Part shown: piece after piece, positions 45,091-57,140 of the stretch
How the letters are laid out: each line of letters opens with the position of its first letter
How positions within the stretch are numbered: the first letter of the stretch is position 1
Source of the DNA: Callorhinus ursinus
Taxonomy: Eukaryota > Chordata > Mammalia > Carnivora > Otariidae
Assembly: GCF_003265705.1 (NCBI RefSeq)
Contig: NW_020312859.1
Span: 3,042,993 to 3,106,992 of the forward strand
DNA: 64,000 nucleotides
Direction: 5' to 3'
Made by a program: the position numbers and the translations under genes
Notes under the pieces: model-generated
Told to the model about the DNA's origin: nothing
The model's database searches: none
The model's input: the letters and a program-made list of their open reading frames with translations, nothing else

Positions 45091-46049
45091 AAACTACTCC
45101 TGCTTGGCCTACTGTAGAGACCAAGTTGTTTTGGGGATGCAGCCGGACCAGACCCGGAGGCACCCACCCAGCCCAGGCAGTCAGGGCCCCTGCCAGGTCC
45201 AAACTGCCCCCCCCCCCGCGTCTGCAGGGCCACCGCGTGGAAAGGGGTGAGAGCCCTGAGGAAGCAGAAGGGGAGCTGGGAGTTGGGGGTCAAGTTTAGA
45301 TTCTGCCACAGGCTCATTGGGAGAGTCGCTGTGAGCGAGGCCATCCCTGGGCTCTCCGGCCTCTGTTTTCTGCCCCAGTAAAACACGGTGCCTTCCGGAG
45401 CGAGGGAGAGTTGTCAGTGCGAAAGAAGGACAAGCCTGGACAGCTGGTGACCTCTCAGCCCTGACGTGTTCTTCAGAGGCAGGATCACCCATGACTCTAG
45501 GGATGCTGGGGGGGGGCATGTACCCAGCCGGGGGAGGGGTCAGTTTTGGTGCTGCCCAGGTGTCCTCTGCTGGGCCGCACAGCTTTGTCAGAGTATCTTC
45601 TCTTAAAAGGCCAAAGTGACCATAAGATGTGACCCTGAGGATCCTGCCGATGCCATCAATGTCACTGAAATGACCCACTGGCCATTGAGGAATAAGACTT
45701 CACGTTTTCACAGGATTCTCTCATCCAGCCCCTGGCCGTGGGTGAGTGTCATCTCTGCTTTATACACAGGCCGTGGGAGTGGACGGACACAGCTTGGCAA
45801 GGACGCTGCTAACTTAGCGGCTGCAGCCAGAAATCCCAAATTCCAAGCAGGGCCTTCTCCACTGCCCAGGGGCTCCGGCCGGTGGGCCCTGTTCTACCTG
45901 CTGATTTTCTTCCTCTGTGTCCTCCAGCAAAGGACACAGTTGCACTCTTGCGGTCTGGTCTCAACGCGGGTGATGCCTGTTGCCACGCAGGGCCCACGCA
46001 CCTGCTGACGGAAGGGCATCTTAGGGCCCTGCGTAGCCGCCCTACCTAC

Positions 46050-46289
46050 CTTGAGATGCGCTTCTGATTCCTCCTCCTGAGTTGAACTGGAGGGGGAAGG
46101 CGTGGCTGACTTGCTCCCTGGGGGGGACGGGGAGCTGTGGGCGATGCCACTCCGGATGCCCATCTGAGAGATGAGCTGGGACTGGCTGAGGGCGCTCATG
46201 TGGCTGGCCAGCATCGCTGGGCGGCCCAGCAGGGGCCCTGGCCGGCCCGAGTCGTAGGCGGCAACTTCCGAGTGGACCATCTCCTGGAT
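46050..46289 (-). CDS. TOX2: TOX2 coding exon upstream of HMG box (240 nt)
   Basis: Encodes 80 residues beginning IQEMVHSEVAAYDSGRPGPL, then ASHMSALSQSQLISQMGI, followed by a Ser/Pro-rich stretch (SSPSPPGSKSATPSPSSSTQ) and acidic EEESEAHLK. Acceptor TCCTCTCTTAG, donor AAG|GTAGGT, phase 0 at both ends. The Met at 46278-46280 is internal: the upstream IQE codons and the splice acceptor show that the protein continues from an earlier exon outside the window. Matches human TOX2 nearly residue for residue as I recall it. Confidence 0.97.
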
Positions 46290-46669
46290 CTAAGAGAGGA
46301 GAATGGGGCATGGTGAGTTAGAGAGGACCTGCCCGCCACCATCACGTCCACACACGGCAGGACTCAGAGGAGGGACGTGCCGAGGAGAAGGGTGGCCAGC
46401 TCCACGTGAGCTGTACTTTCCCAGGCCCGGGTGAGTGTGGCCCTTCTACTCTGACCCTGCGAGACTGGAGCACCTGGGGGCGGCCTACAGCTCCTTGACA
46501 GTTTGCCTTCTGTTGAGAGTCACCCCGGACAGCCGGTCAGCAGCTCAGCCCTTGCCAGAGAGCTCAGGCCAGCAGCGAATTGATGGTTTTGTGATATCAA
46601 ATCCTCCCTCCTGGAACATGTGTGTCTCTTCATTTACTCACTGTGCGGGCCAACAGCAAAGAGTGCAGA

Positions 46670-46870
46670 GGCTCAAAGCGGACCGCGTTTTGAAGCCTGG
46701 TCCAGCTACTTATAAGTTGGGTGACTCTGGCTAAGTTACTTAACCTCTCTGTGCCCGTTTCTTCATCGGAAAAATTCAGATAATAATTAAACCTATCTTC
46801 AAGGGTTGGTTAGGATGAAATGTGCCTGGCACCTAGTAAGCCATATATTGTGTAAGGGTTTGTAAAATAC
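46670..46870 (+). mobile_element. MIR, nearly full length
   Basis: 'GGTCCAGCTACTTATAAGTT', 'GGGTGACTCTGGCTAAGTTA' and 'CTTAACCTCTCTGTGCCCGT' in MIR order, ending 'TGTGCCTGGCACCTAGTAAG'. Confidence 0.75.
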
Positions 46871-46887
46871 ATAGAATAAATAAATCT

Positions 46888-47089
46888 TTTTTTTTTTTTT
46901 TAAAGATTTTATTTATTTATTTGACAGAGAGAGAGACAGCGAGAGCGGGAACACAAGCAGGGGGCGTGGGAGAGGGGGAAGCAGGCTTCCCGCCGAGCAG
47001 GGAGCCCGATGCGGGGCTCGATCCCAGGACCCTGAGATCATGACCTGAGCCGAAGGCAGACGCTTAACGACTGAGCCACCCAGGCGCCT
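46888..47089 (-). mobile_element. Carnivore tRNA-Lys SINE, antisense
   Basis: T14 tail, near-consensus body, head CCACCCAGGCGCC. Perfect 14-bp duplication GAATAAATAAATCT at 46874-46887 and 47090-47103. Confidence 0.96.
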
Positions 47090-47289
47090 GAATAAATAAA
47101 TCTCTTAATAAAGCTATGTACTTCTTTTCCTCTAAGTCAGTAATTTTCGTGTTAAATCTTCCCTATGATATTTCTAACTGGTTATTTTGGGACTATAAGA
47201 AAGCTCCTGATTTTTACATACAAGCAGTGCTCACACTAAACACCTATGTGGAACAGTGTGTCCTTTTCACCTAAATATTTTAAATATAT

Positions 47290-47307
47290 ACACACACACA
47301 CACACAC
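47290..47307. repeat. (CA)n microsatellite, short
   Basis: Nine CA units following TATATA. Confidence 0.9.
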
Positions 47308-48892
47308 TGTGGAGTGAGGCATACCAATCTGCATACTCTTGTAATTATTTTTATTGCCTTGGCACCTGTGTTTATTTTCCCTTTGTTATTTCTGACGCCG
47401 AGTAGCTGTGTTTTCCTCGCACGTTTTCTTCATTAGGCAAGCTCATGGATTTTCCCATTTTATTATGTGGGAGGTTTTTTCCTCCTCAAAAGAATCAAAT
47501 TTCAAATTTGTTTATCACTTCTCCGTTTTCTGATTCCTTAATATCTAATCTTCTGTATCTTTATTAATTACGTCCTCTGATTCTAAAAGATGGGTGACTG
47601 TTGTTTCTGCCCCCCCCACCCCGATTTTGGTCATGTTTCTAATTCATTCTTTTCATTCTCTACGTTTAGAAATATGTCTAATGCCACGAAGTTGCCTCTG
47701 GGCATGACTTTGACATTTCTCATAGACTTCACCATGAAAGATTTTCATTAGTGTTCTCTTCTGTGTGTTTATTTTCTATTTCAGTTTTTATTTTCTTTCA
47801 TCCAAGAGTTGTTTAAAAAACGTTTTGGAAAAAGAAAGTTTTGAAATTTGTAAGAGGTTCATTTTTTGTTTGTTTCTTTTCCCTTTGCTACTAATTTCTA
47901 GTAACACAAGTGATCAAAGGACATCATCTGTACCACTTGTACTTTTGAGACTGTGGTAAGGTTTCCTTTGGGACCGAAATATGTTTATACTTTGTATCTG
48001 CTCCACAGGCCTCAGGAACAGGGTGAGCTTGTGTGCAGATTAACCTGCTCCATTAGTAGCCTCGTGGTATGATTTTGATTCCTTCCTTACTTTTTTGGCA
48101 CATCTAAGTTGCCTGCCACTTTTCTGCTTCCATCACAATCTTCCTTCAACACTTAAAGTGTTTTGTTTGGGGACTTTGATGTTGTTTTTTATTGCAAAAG
48201 GAAAACTCCAGTTACGCCTTCATTATGGATTAAATGTTAATATTATTATAAAGCACCTTCCTTTTGCCTTCAATTCAGCGGAGTCTGATCCGAACATCGC
48301 CATCCTTGCCTGGATATGTATTTGTTTGAATTTGTCTGGTGTGTCCTCAGTTCTGAGGAACTTTCTTTTATAGGTTTCTCTTCACTTCCATTTTTTGGGG
48401 GGGTTATCTTTGGCAAATGCTGTCATTTGTGTTACGTGCTTTTTGAAAGACTGATTTTCATATTTTCCATGGCTACTTTGGGTCCCATACTTTCTTGAGT
48501 TACATATATAAGTTAGTTACATAAATACATACTTTTTAAACTGTCTATTTCATCCAGATTTTAGCACTAATAGCATATACCTAGGATAATATTATCATAT
48601 TTTTAACCTGCTCTATGCTTTTTGTAGTTAAGTTTCCAATTGTAATACTGTGAATGCCTGTTGTTTTTGAAAACTTTCCTTCTCAAAGGTTTATATGTTT
48701 TAACTATCTACCCAAAGAACCAGTTCTTATATTAAAAAAAAGAAACAATTTGACAAGTTTTCTAGGAATTAAATTTTGCTTTTCTATGAATGTTGACCTC
48801 AGGTATCATCAGTGGCTTTTTATGTAGCTTTCAAATTAAAAAAATTTTTTATACTTTCACATTTTCTTTTCTAATAATATTAGTATCTAGGG

Positions 48893-49052
48893 CAGAGGTT
48901 CAAACAGGGACCATTTGCCGAGGAACCTGGCCATGTCTAGAGACGTTTCTGGCTTTCACAACTGGTGTGTGTGTGGAGGTGGTGCTACTAGCATCTAGTG
49001 GGTAGAGGCCAGGGATGCTGCTGAATGACCTACAGGCTGTAGAATGCCCCCT

Positions 49053-49100
<48 letters not shown>

Positions 49101-49160
49101 CCCAAAGTATTATGTATCCCAAAATGTCAATTGTGCTGAAGTTGAGAACCCTTGCTCTGT
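48893..49160 (+). mobile_element. MER20-type hAT element carrying a (CA)n tract
   Basis: 'CAGAGGTTCAAACAGGGACC', 'TGGCTTTCACAACTGGTGTG', 'GCATCTAGTGGGTAGAGGCC', then a (CA)n run (49054-49098), and 'CCCAAAATGTCAATTGTGCT' to GTTGAGAACCCTTG. The CA run seems to have grown inside the transposon. Confidence 0.75.
49054..49098. repeat. (CA)n microsatellite
   Basis: About 22 CA units inside the MER20 element. Confidence 0.97.
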
Positions 49161-50072
49161 AGCTATGATTTTTTTTCCCTGTGGGGAGCATTTTAACTGC
49201 ATCATATAAATATTTTTATAAATATTCTAGAACTGGAGATTTTATTTTTTTAACCTAAAGTTATTTGGAGAAGAGTCTTTATTTAACGTATCCTTTTGTT
49301 ATCATGGTCAGAAAACCTGATTCCTAGAATTTTATCTTTTTGGTATTGGGTTTTCATTATGGCTTAGGGTATGATCATTTTTGGTAAAATGTTCCTCTGC
49401 ATCTGAAATCATGTTTATGCTGTAATATACACATTTCTCTCTGTGTCTATTCAATAAACTGTTTTGACTACTTCAGCTGTGAGATCTCAAGAAAAATGAG
49501 TTAAAGCAGCTCCCATGCTCCTGTGTTCCAGTTTCTCTATGGAATTTAAACAGGTTTCCTCACATATATTGATGTGACATTATTCATTCCTATAAATGTT
49601 CCAGAATGCTATATTTTCATGATGGCTTCTCCTTAATAAAAAAATCCAGCATCTTCGCCTCAATTAATGTTTTTATGTTAGATCTGACTTTACCTGTGAT
49701 CCATATCTCTCTTTATTTTTCCATTTTATTATTGTTCTGCATCACTTTAAGTGTGCATCTTGTAAACAGTGTATAGGTAGATTTTGGTTCTGAGCTCTTT
49801 TTGTGAAATATATATTTTATTATTATAGCAATCATAGAGAAACCCAAGAAAAAGACTTCAAGTGCACTGTTTCAAAGAGTAAAAGATTTTACAAAGAATT
49901 CGATTAAAAAATGGACAAAGAACTTGAATAATATTTTGAAGACATACAAGTGGCCAATAGGTTCATGAAAAGGTGCTCAACAGCACTCATCATCAGGGAA
50001 ATGCAAATCAAAACCACAATGAGATACCATCTCTCATCTGTTAGAATGGCTATTGTCAAAAAGATAAGAGAT

Positions 50073-50139
50073 ACAGGGTTGTGAGTTTGGTCCCATCTTG
50101 GGCTCAATGCTGGGCATGGAGACTACTAAAAAAAAAAAA
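50073..50139 (+). mobile_element. 5'-truncated carnivore SINE
   Basis: The 3' part only ('TTGTGAGTTTGGTCCCATCT', 'GCATGGAGACTACT', then A14). The flanking L1 sequence AAAAGATAAGAGAT is repeated on both sides, which fits a target duplication. Confidence 0.75.
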
Positions 50140-50794
50140 AAAGATAAGAGATCAAAGTGTTGGCAAGGCTGTGAAAAAGGGGGACACTTGTGTGCTGTTG
50201 GTGGGAATGGAAATTGGAGCAGCTACAATGGAAAACAGTCTGGAGGTTCCTCAAAAAATTAAAAATAGAACTACCATGTGATCCAGCCATACCACTTCTG
50301 GGTATTGATCCAAAAGAAATGGAATCACTACCTTCAAGAGATATCTGTGTTCCCGTGTTCACTGCATTATTTACCATAGCCGAGACATGGAAACAACCTT
50401 GTATCTTTGAACAGATGAATGGATAGAGAAAATGTGGTACATATGTACACTGTAATTCGACCATAAAAAAGGAGGAAATTCTGCCTTTTGCGACAGTATG
50501 GATGGGCCTGGAGGGCAGTATACCAAATGACTTAAGTCAGGCAGAGAAAGACAAAGACTGTAGTTTCTCACTCATGTGGGGGTCTAAAAAAGCCAAACTC
50601 AAAGAAAGAGAGAGAGAATGGTGGTTGCCAGGGCCAGGGGCTGGGGAAAATGTGTGAAGGTGGTCAAAGTGTACAAATTTCTAACTGCAGGATGAATAAG
50701 TTCTGGGGATCTAATGTACAGCATGGGGATTCTAATTAACAATACCTATTATATACTTGAAAGCTATTAAGAATGTCGATCTTAAAAATTATCA

Positions 50795-50795
<1 letters not shown>

Positions 50796-50825
<30 letters not shown>
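50796..50825. repeat. (CA)n microsatellite
   Basis: About 15 CA units within the L1 3' fragment. Confidence 0.95.
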
Positions 50826-50827
<2 letters not shown>

Positions 50828-51279
50828 GGTAATTATGTGAGGGGATGGAAGTATTGACTAACATTACTGTAATAATAATTGCACAAAATATATGCATGCA
50901 TCAAATCATGTTGTAGACCTTAAAATTACATATGTTAAATGTTAGTAATATCTCAATAAAGCTGGAAAAAATTTTAACTCTCAAGAAAATAAGAAGAAAA
51001 TCTCTCCTCTAAAGATCCCTCTTTCCATTTCAACATGTACACACTCTTCCTTCCCTGAATCTTAAACAAGAATCTGCCATTATTTCTTCAAGGACAAAAT
51101 GGCCTTGGGGTTCTATGTTTAGGACTCACGTTGTTTTTTTTTTTTCCCCTTCCCAGCAGTGTGCTTAGAATTCTTCAACCAGATCTTCCTGACTCTGTAA
51201 TTTAATATATTGCCAACATGGGATAATGGCAGACTTCTGAATTTTTGCAAATCTGCAAAGTATGAAATGCTCTCAAAGT

Positions 51280-51650
51280 TGTTCTAATTTGCACTGTCCT
51301 GATTACTAGAGAGGCTGAACACGTTTGCATAAGTTTACTGGTCATTTGGGTTTCTATTTATGCAGCTGTTGGAGTGTAAAGCTAGTAAGTAAGGTAAATG
51401 CTTCCGGAAGCAATCTGATTAATACCCAGGTATAGTGAAGATGTGCAATCCTGTAACCTAGCAATTCTACTCCAAGACATTTATTATAAAGAACTTTCCC
51501 AGATGCACAAGAAGACATGTACTGCAGGATAAATTTTAAAGACATTAGAATGGGCAAATGATTGTGCTTTCGGTGGAATGCTGAGCGCTGGCTAGTGGAC
51601 TTCTGGGGTTATCTGTTTCTATAGGAATGTGTGTCTTTGTCTTTGATTAG
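51280..51650 (+). mobile_element. Old L1 3' fragment
   Basis: 'CAATCCTGTAACCTAGCAAT', 'TCTACTCCAAGACATTTATT' and 'CAGATGCACAAGAAGACATG' follow the L1M 3' pattern. Ends uncertain. Confidence 0.5.
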
Positions 51651-51730
51651 GCTATTGTCCAACTTTGTAAGCTGCAGAAAACTGAAATTAGTGCATCTTA
51701 TTTTTTATCATTAAATTATTTTCATTGTGG

Positions 51731-51862
51731 GGGCACTGGGGTGGCTCAGTCGGTTAAGTGTCTGACTCTTGATTTTGGCTCAGGTCTTGACCTCAGGGTC
51801 ATGAGTTCAGGCTCCGTGTTGGACTCCACACTGGGTGTGGAGCCTACTTAAAAAAAACATTT
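51731..51862 (+). mobile_element. Carnivore SINE, short copy
   Basis: 'GGGTGGCTCAGTCGGTTAAG', 'TGACCTCAGGGTCATGAGTT' and TGGAGCCTACTTAAAAAAAA. 12-bp duplication TTTTCATTGTGG at 51719-51730 and 51863-51874. Confidence 0.93.
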
Positions 51863-51865
51863 TTT

Positions 51866-52790
51866 TCATTGTGGTAAAATACACATGACATAAAATTTAC
51901 CATCTTAAACACTTTTTTTAAGATTTATTTATGAGAGTGTGAGAGAGCAAGCGCTTGCAAGCGGGGGGAGGGGCAGAGGGGGAGAAGCCTCAGACCCCCC
52001 ACTGAGCAGGGAGCAGGAAGGGAAGCAGGGCTCGATCCCACAACCCATGAGATCACAACCTGAGCCAAAAACAAGAGTCAAATGCTTAACGGACCGAGCC
52101 ACACAGGCGCCCCTAATCTTAACCATTTTTAAGTGTACCGTTCACATTCACATTGTTGCGCAACCATCACCACCATCCATCTCCAGAGCTCTTTGTATCT
52201 TGGAAAACTGAAGCTCGACCTATTAAACAGTAACCTCCTATTCTTCCCTCTCTGTGGCCCCCGGCAACCACCATTTGACTACTGTGAAATTGGACCGCTA
52301 GTCTATGAATCTGACTTCCCTGGGGACCTCCGGTAAGGGGAATCCTACAGCGTCTGTTCTTTTGTGACTGGCTTATTTCACTAAGCATGGTGTCCTCAAC
52401 GTTCACCCATGTTGTAGCCTACACAAGGCTTTCCTTCCTTCAAAGGCAGAATAAAATTCCATTGCCTGCGTACACTGCATTCTGTTTGGCCATTCCTCTA
52501 TTGATGGGCATTGGGTTTGCTTCCACATTTTGGCTGTAGTGAATAATGCTGCTACGAACATAGGTGTTTAAGTACCTCTTCAAGTCCCTGCTTTTGATTC
52601 TTTGGAATGCACACTTAGAACTGCTGGATCATACAGTAATTCTATTTTTAATTTTTGAGGAACTGCCATATTGTTTTCTATAGCAGCTGCACCACTTTAC
52701 ATTCCTACCAAGAGTGCACATTTCCACATCCTGGCCAAAACTTATCAGTTTTTTTTTTATAGTAGCCACCCTAATGGGTGTAAGGTGGAA
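51866..52790 (-). mobile_element. L1 3'UTR, antisense, split by a SINE
   Basis: 'GTGGTAAAATACACATGACA', then after the SINE 'CACATTGTTGCGCAACCATC', 'TTTTGTGACTGGCTTATTTC' and 'AGCAGCTGCACCACTTTACA'. Classic reversed L1M 3' sequence. Confidence 0.85.
51913..52113 (-). mobile_element. Carnivore tRNA-Lys SINE, antisense
   Basis: Reversed SINE with head CCACACAGGCGCC. The flanks (ATCTTAAACACTTTTT and ATCTTAACCATTTTT) are an imperfect duplication within the L1. Confidence 0.88.
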
Positions 52791-53079
52791 TGCAAGGGAT
52801 TCTTGTCCATGAAAATGCAAATAAATGTTGTCTGGTAGAGGTACAACTGATCCCACCCTGTAGAAAAGAAGATTCCAAACACTATATTCTCTGGGTCTAT
52901 AGATATCAACCAGTTTCGCATTTATTAGAAAATTTATGTCAACATTCTTGCTTGCTGATACCTATGTGTATTCATCAGATTCTCCTTTGAGCCAATTGTA
53001 ATGTATTATTGGCTTTCTCATTAATGAATGAGTTAAATAAACTGACACATCTTCATTTAATATTCACACCAGAGTCATG

Positions 53080-53500
53080 GTGTTACCTTTCAAAACATAC
53101 ATGATAACAAAGATGATCATTACAGTGTTTTCCAAATTCCAGAAGAACTGGAAATCATGTCAATGTTCACCAGTTAGTGAAATGGTGAAATCTGTGATCT
53201 ATCCGCATAACAGCGTTCTGTACAGAGTTAAAGGGGATGACTTACAGCTGCACCTGCCAACGTGGATGGACTCAGAAACGGTAATGAGTAAAAAGAGTTT
53301 TAGGATACATGCAGTATGATACCTTTAGGTGCATGTTGCAAACATAAAACATTACTACAAAGTGTTTAAGGACATATAAAAATGTAGTAAAAGCATTAAA
53401 AAAAAACCCTCAGGAAAGATACAAAGACAACCTAATTTGTATCTGTAATATTTTAATTTTTCAAAAACAGATCTAAAGCAAATAATAATTAATAATAATA
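53080..53500 (+). mobile_element. Old L1 3' fragment
   Basis: 'TGGAAATCATGTCAATGTTC' and 'CAGTATGATACCTTTAGGTG' are the L1 passage before the 3' end. The open frame at 53077-53319 is part of it. Confidence 0.5.
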
Positions 53501-54009
53501 AGCAAGGGCTCTTCAAGCATCACGTGGAGGCTGAATGTGCCGGGGTCTGGGAAGCCCGCGAAGGCAGCTGGCATGTGCACCACTTAGCTGGCTATGTGAT
53601 GCATCCTGAAATAAGGGGTGGTCGCTCCCCTGAGCGCCAGCTTGGGCCCTGAAGCCTCTACTCCCCTGCCCGGCTGCCTCTTCACTGGATGCCCCACAAG
53701 CACATCAACATGTTGGAAATCGAACTCCATTCTCCTTCGGTCTGTTTCACCAAAACACTGAATGGCTCTGCCAGTCTTGCAGCTGCCCAAGCCCCACGCC
53801 GGGGCACCAGCCTTGATTTCTCCGTGTTCCTTGCACAGCCCAACCGCCCAGACACACCTCTGCTGGCTCTGCCTCTACAGTGAACCCTACGTCCCTCTCA
53901 CACATCTCCCTCCCAAGCACTGCCAGCTCTCATTTTTCCTGTTTCCTCGGCTGCTCTCCCCACCTCCCGCCAGCCGGTTTCCCATACACTCACAGGAGGG
54001 ATCTCTAAA

Positions 54010-54480
54010 ATCCATGAATGAGACCACACTACTCCCCTCCTTTGAAGGCCTTCCTCGGCATCCTGAACCTCTTAGAGCGCATTCCACTCCCCTTTCCACG
54101 GTCTTCAAGGATGTGCATTATGGAGGCCCGTCTGACGCTCCAGCCCTTCTTGCAAACTGCCCCCGCCACCTACTGCATCCCTCGCTTGCCTTGGCCGCCC
54201 TCTCTCAGATCATCAAGTGCAGGACGCCTTCCCCAGCCTCAGTTCTCTGTGCCCGAGCGTTCCTCCCCTTGGTCTCTGCGTGTGGCTCCTTGTCTTTCAG
54301 ATCTTAACTTGAATGTCACCTTCTCAAAGAAGCCTTCCCTGACCACTTTGTCTAAAATCCTAACCCACAACCGTTATTTTGCATCATCATATTGCCTGCT
54401 TCCTTCATAGCGGTTATTTCCAGCTACAATTATTTTGTTGCTTTATTTGTCTATTGTCTCCTGAGAGCATCCTCTGCCGA
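54010..54480. mobile_element. L2 fragment
   Basis: 'TGAATGTCACCTTCTCAAAG' and 'AAGCCTTCCCTGACCACTTT', preceded by L2-type C/T-rich sequence from about 54010. Confidence 0.6.
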
Positions 54481-55039
54481 CGGCAGAATGGAAGTTGAGC
54501 ACCCTGAAGTGTGCCCCTCAACCCTGAGGGTCAGGAGCGTGTGGAAAGGCCTGGGCTTTCTCTCCCCTTGGCAGGGCACACCCCTTGAGGAGTGTTCCAT
54601 GCTCTCCTCAGAGGGTCCACAGCGGGGCTGCGTTCCCGTGGCCACAGGGTCGCAACTCACCAGGCCGCCCTTCCCTGGCTTTCTTCCCTTCCAGTATCAG
54701 TTCCCTTCCTCCTTTGCAGGGCCTCCTTGCCTCACCCCTACACAAAATACTTGTGCCCAAACCTCTGTGTCAGAGTCTGATTTTAGGGGGATCCCAAATT
54801 AAGATACCAGCCCCCTCTCAGGTGCCATGCTGGCCACCAGAGCAAACCCTCTTGAGTATAAAGGGTCTCCTCCCTGCTCAGATTCTTTCAGAAGCTCCTC
54901 CAGGGCCTGCTAGCATTGTCCTAGCCCTGTGAAACAAAGATCTGCACCCTCTCTGTCTTCCTGACCTCTCCAGATCCTTCCCAGACCTCCCCAGGGACGT
55001 GTGGGCTTCCCTCTAAATAGAGACTTTCCCCCTGTGGCT

Positions 55040-55200
55040 CACGGGTCCTTCCCTCCTTGTCATCATCCTTCGAGGCAGACCTGAAACATCACCTCCTCAG
55101 ACAAGCCTTCCCTGACCTCCCTCTCCAGCGCCCCCCCCCCCCCCCGCCCACTCCTCTGGCCACACCGCTTTCCCCAGCTTTCCCAGGGCTCAGCATGGTG
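55040..55200. mobile_element. L2 fragment
   Basis: 'CTGAAACATCACCTCCTCAG' and 'ACAAGCCTTCCCTGACCTCC', then a C homopolymer (55132-55145). Confidence 0.55.
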
Positions 55201-55899
55201 GGCGTCAAGCATCTGCTTCTGGGCAGAGATGCAGAACGGGCCTCCCCAGCCCCGGGCAGGCAGCCCAGCTCGCGGCTGACACTTAGGAGGTATGTGGCGA
55301 CCAAAGGCTCCACTCCCCCTGCTTCTCTCATGGGAACATATGGACACATCAGGAGCCACATCCGCAGCCTCTCTGGGAAGGTGAACAGAGGAAACAGTAA
55401 GGAGGCGTCGTTGTGAACGTAATTAGATTCGCCTGGCTTAACAGAGTCTCGGAGGGGCAGGAACACAGAGGTGTTTTTCACAAGTTCCCCATTTGCAGCC
55501 TCCGTGGAGAGAAGAGCCCCAGGTGCCGGGGGTGCCCCCACCCGGGGGAGCGGCGGGGGAGAGGATAAGAAATGGCACCTCCTCCTTCCCGCCTTCTGCT
55601 GGTTCACAGAACTAACACCCCACCTGCTTCTTCCCAGGCAGGGACGTGGTGTCATTAAACAAAGCCTCACACTCTGCCTGGGGAATTGGGACTTTTTTTT
55701 CTGGAGGCGACAGCGGCTCAGCTCAATTCTGTTCCCTCACTGAAGCCTCTGCCTTGGCTCCAGAGGGGCCAGAAACTTCTGAATTTCTAGTGGGACCCCA
55801 AAGGAAAATTAACAAGCCACTGACCAGCATTTTACAATCCCTCCCACGGCCCCAGAGTGGCTCTTTCCAACTGATACTGATCTCCCTGTTCTACAGAGG

Positions 55900-56095
55900 A
55901 CAGTAACAATTGTGATAATGGTAACAATACTCAGTATTTTACCGAGTGAGTACTCACTGTGTGCCAGGCACTGTGCCAGGGGCAGCATGAACAACAAAAA
56001 CACTCTTATCACCCCTGTTTTAAAATAAAGACACTGAAATTCAGAGAGGTTAAGTGACTCTTCCAAGGTCACACAGCCAGAATTTGGGTTGTCTT
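55900..56095 (-). mobile_element. MIR/L2-like fragment, antisense
   Basis: 'TGTGTGCCAGGCACTGTGCC', then 'GAGAGGTTAAGTGACTCTTC' and 'CAAGGTCACACAGCCAG'. Confidence 0.6.
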
Positions 56096-56137
56096 CTGAG
56101 ACTGAGATCTTTTCAGATCTTAAAGGCTCTACTATGG

Positions 56138-56311
56138 GGCGCCTGGGTGGCTCAGATGGTTAGGCTCAGGTCATGATCCCAGCGTCCTGGGATCGAGTCC
56201 CGCATCGGGCTTCCTCCTCCTTGGGAGCCTGCTTCTCCCTCTGCCTCTCTCTCTCTCTGTCTCTCATGAATAAATAAATAAAATATTTTAAAAAATAAAA
56301 ATTAAAAAAAA
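56138..56311 (+). mobile_element. Carnivore tRNA-Lys SINE
   Basis: Head GGCGCCTGGGTGGCTCAG, CT-rich tract and A-rich tail. The flanking TAAAGGCTCTACTATGG/TAAAGGCTCTAGTATGG duplication has one mismatch. It carries the segment 'GGGATCGAGTCCCGCATCGG'. Confidence 0.95.
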
Positions 56312-56668
56312 TAAAGGCTCTAGTATGGGTGCAGGGTAATGAACCTGCTCTCACAGGGCAGGCGTGCAGATCCAATGAAAAGATAGCTTTGTACAGAGCC
56401 TGGCACGTGGTGGGTGTTCCTTTCCTTCATTGCCTTATGAACTTGTTGAAAGTATCAGCTTGAAGTTTGAATCAGATCTCAACTGGGCTAAGAAGTGGCT
56501 GGAAAAATGGATGTTTCTGGAGTATGAGAGAAGCCAGGAAGGAGGCTCCAAAGAAAATAAAAATAACAGCCCAAGGCCTGGCACAGAGGTAGTGCTTCAC
56601 AAATATTTGTTAATATTGGTTAGATCAGGAGTGGTTGGTTAATTGGTTAATTGGTTATATTGGTTAGA

Positions 56669-56892
56669 TCAGAAGAAGCAAACTTCTTCTACAAAGGGCC
56701 AGATATGAAATATGCTAGGCTTTGCAGGCCAGGTGGCCTCAGTTGCAACTATTCAGTTCTGCCATTGTAGCACAAAAGCAGCCCTGGACAACATATAAAT
56801 GAACGGGCATCGCTGTGTTCCAATAAAACTTTATTTAAACAAACAAGTGGAGGGCCAGAATTGGCCTATGGGCCATAGATTGCCAATCTCTG
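56669..56892 (+). mobile_element. MER1-type hAT-Charlie element
   Basis: 'CTACAAAGGGCCAGATATGA', 'TGCAACTATTCAGTTCTGCC', 'GTTCCAATAAAACTTTATTT' and terminal 'ATTGCCAATCTCTG'. Same family as 17847-18153. Confidence 0.8.
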
Positions 56893-56999
56893 TTTTAGTT
56901 GAATGTTAAGTAAACAGATATAGTGGTAGAAGCACTATCCTTCCGGTGGCAGTTAACATCTACCAGGCACAGACCTTCTCAGCATATTTAATTCTCACC

Positions 57000-57140
57000 C
57001 AGTCTTGGGAGGAGGGTGTGTTTATCATTAGCATCTTACAGACAGGAAAGCTGAGGCTCAGAAAGGGAAGTAACATGCCCCAGGTCATTTAGTGTAAGTG
57101 ATAGAGATGGGATTCAAATCAAGGCTGTCTGGTTGCCACG
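57000..57140 (-). mobile_element. MIR fragment, antisense
   Basis: 'TTACAGACAGGAAAGCTGAG' and 'GCCCCAGGTCATTTAGTGTA' with 'TGGGATTCAAATCAAGGCTG'. Confidence 0.6.

Larger units (their letters stand above)
47310..49800 (-). mobile_element. Old L1 fragments, antisense
   Basis: T-rich on +, with reversed L1 ORF2-like pieces ('CATCCAAGAGTTGTTTAAAA', 'ACCCAAAGAACCAGTTCTTA', 'GCATCTTGTAAACAGTGTAT'). No intact frame. A MER20 element interrupts it at 48893-49160. Boundaries approximate. Confidence 0.55.
49820..50985 (+). mobile_element. L1 3'-end fragment with embedded truncated SINE
   Basis: 'AATGCAAATCAAAACCACAA', 'TGAGATACCATCTCTCATCT', 'CCTGGAGGGCAGTATACCAA' and 'GGTTGCCAGGGCCAGGGGCT' in L1 order, ending in 'ATATCTCAATAAAGCTGG'. 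Frames are broken. A SINE fragment sits at 50073-50139. Confidence 0.85.

Noticed and set aside
46278..46280. ATG as the TOX2 start codon (MVHSEVAAYD)
   Set aside because: The upstream codons IQE continue in frame to a good acceptor at 46290, and TOX2 has an N-terminal region encoded further upstream, so this Met is internal.
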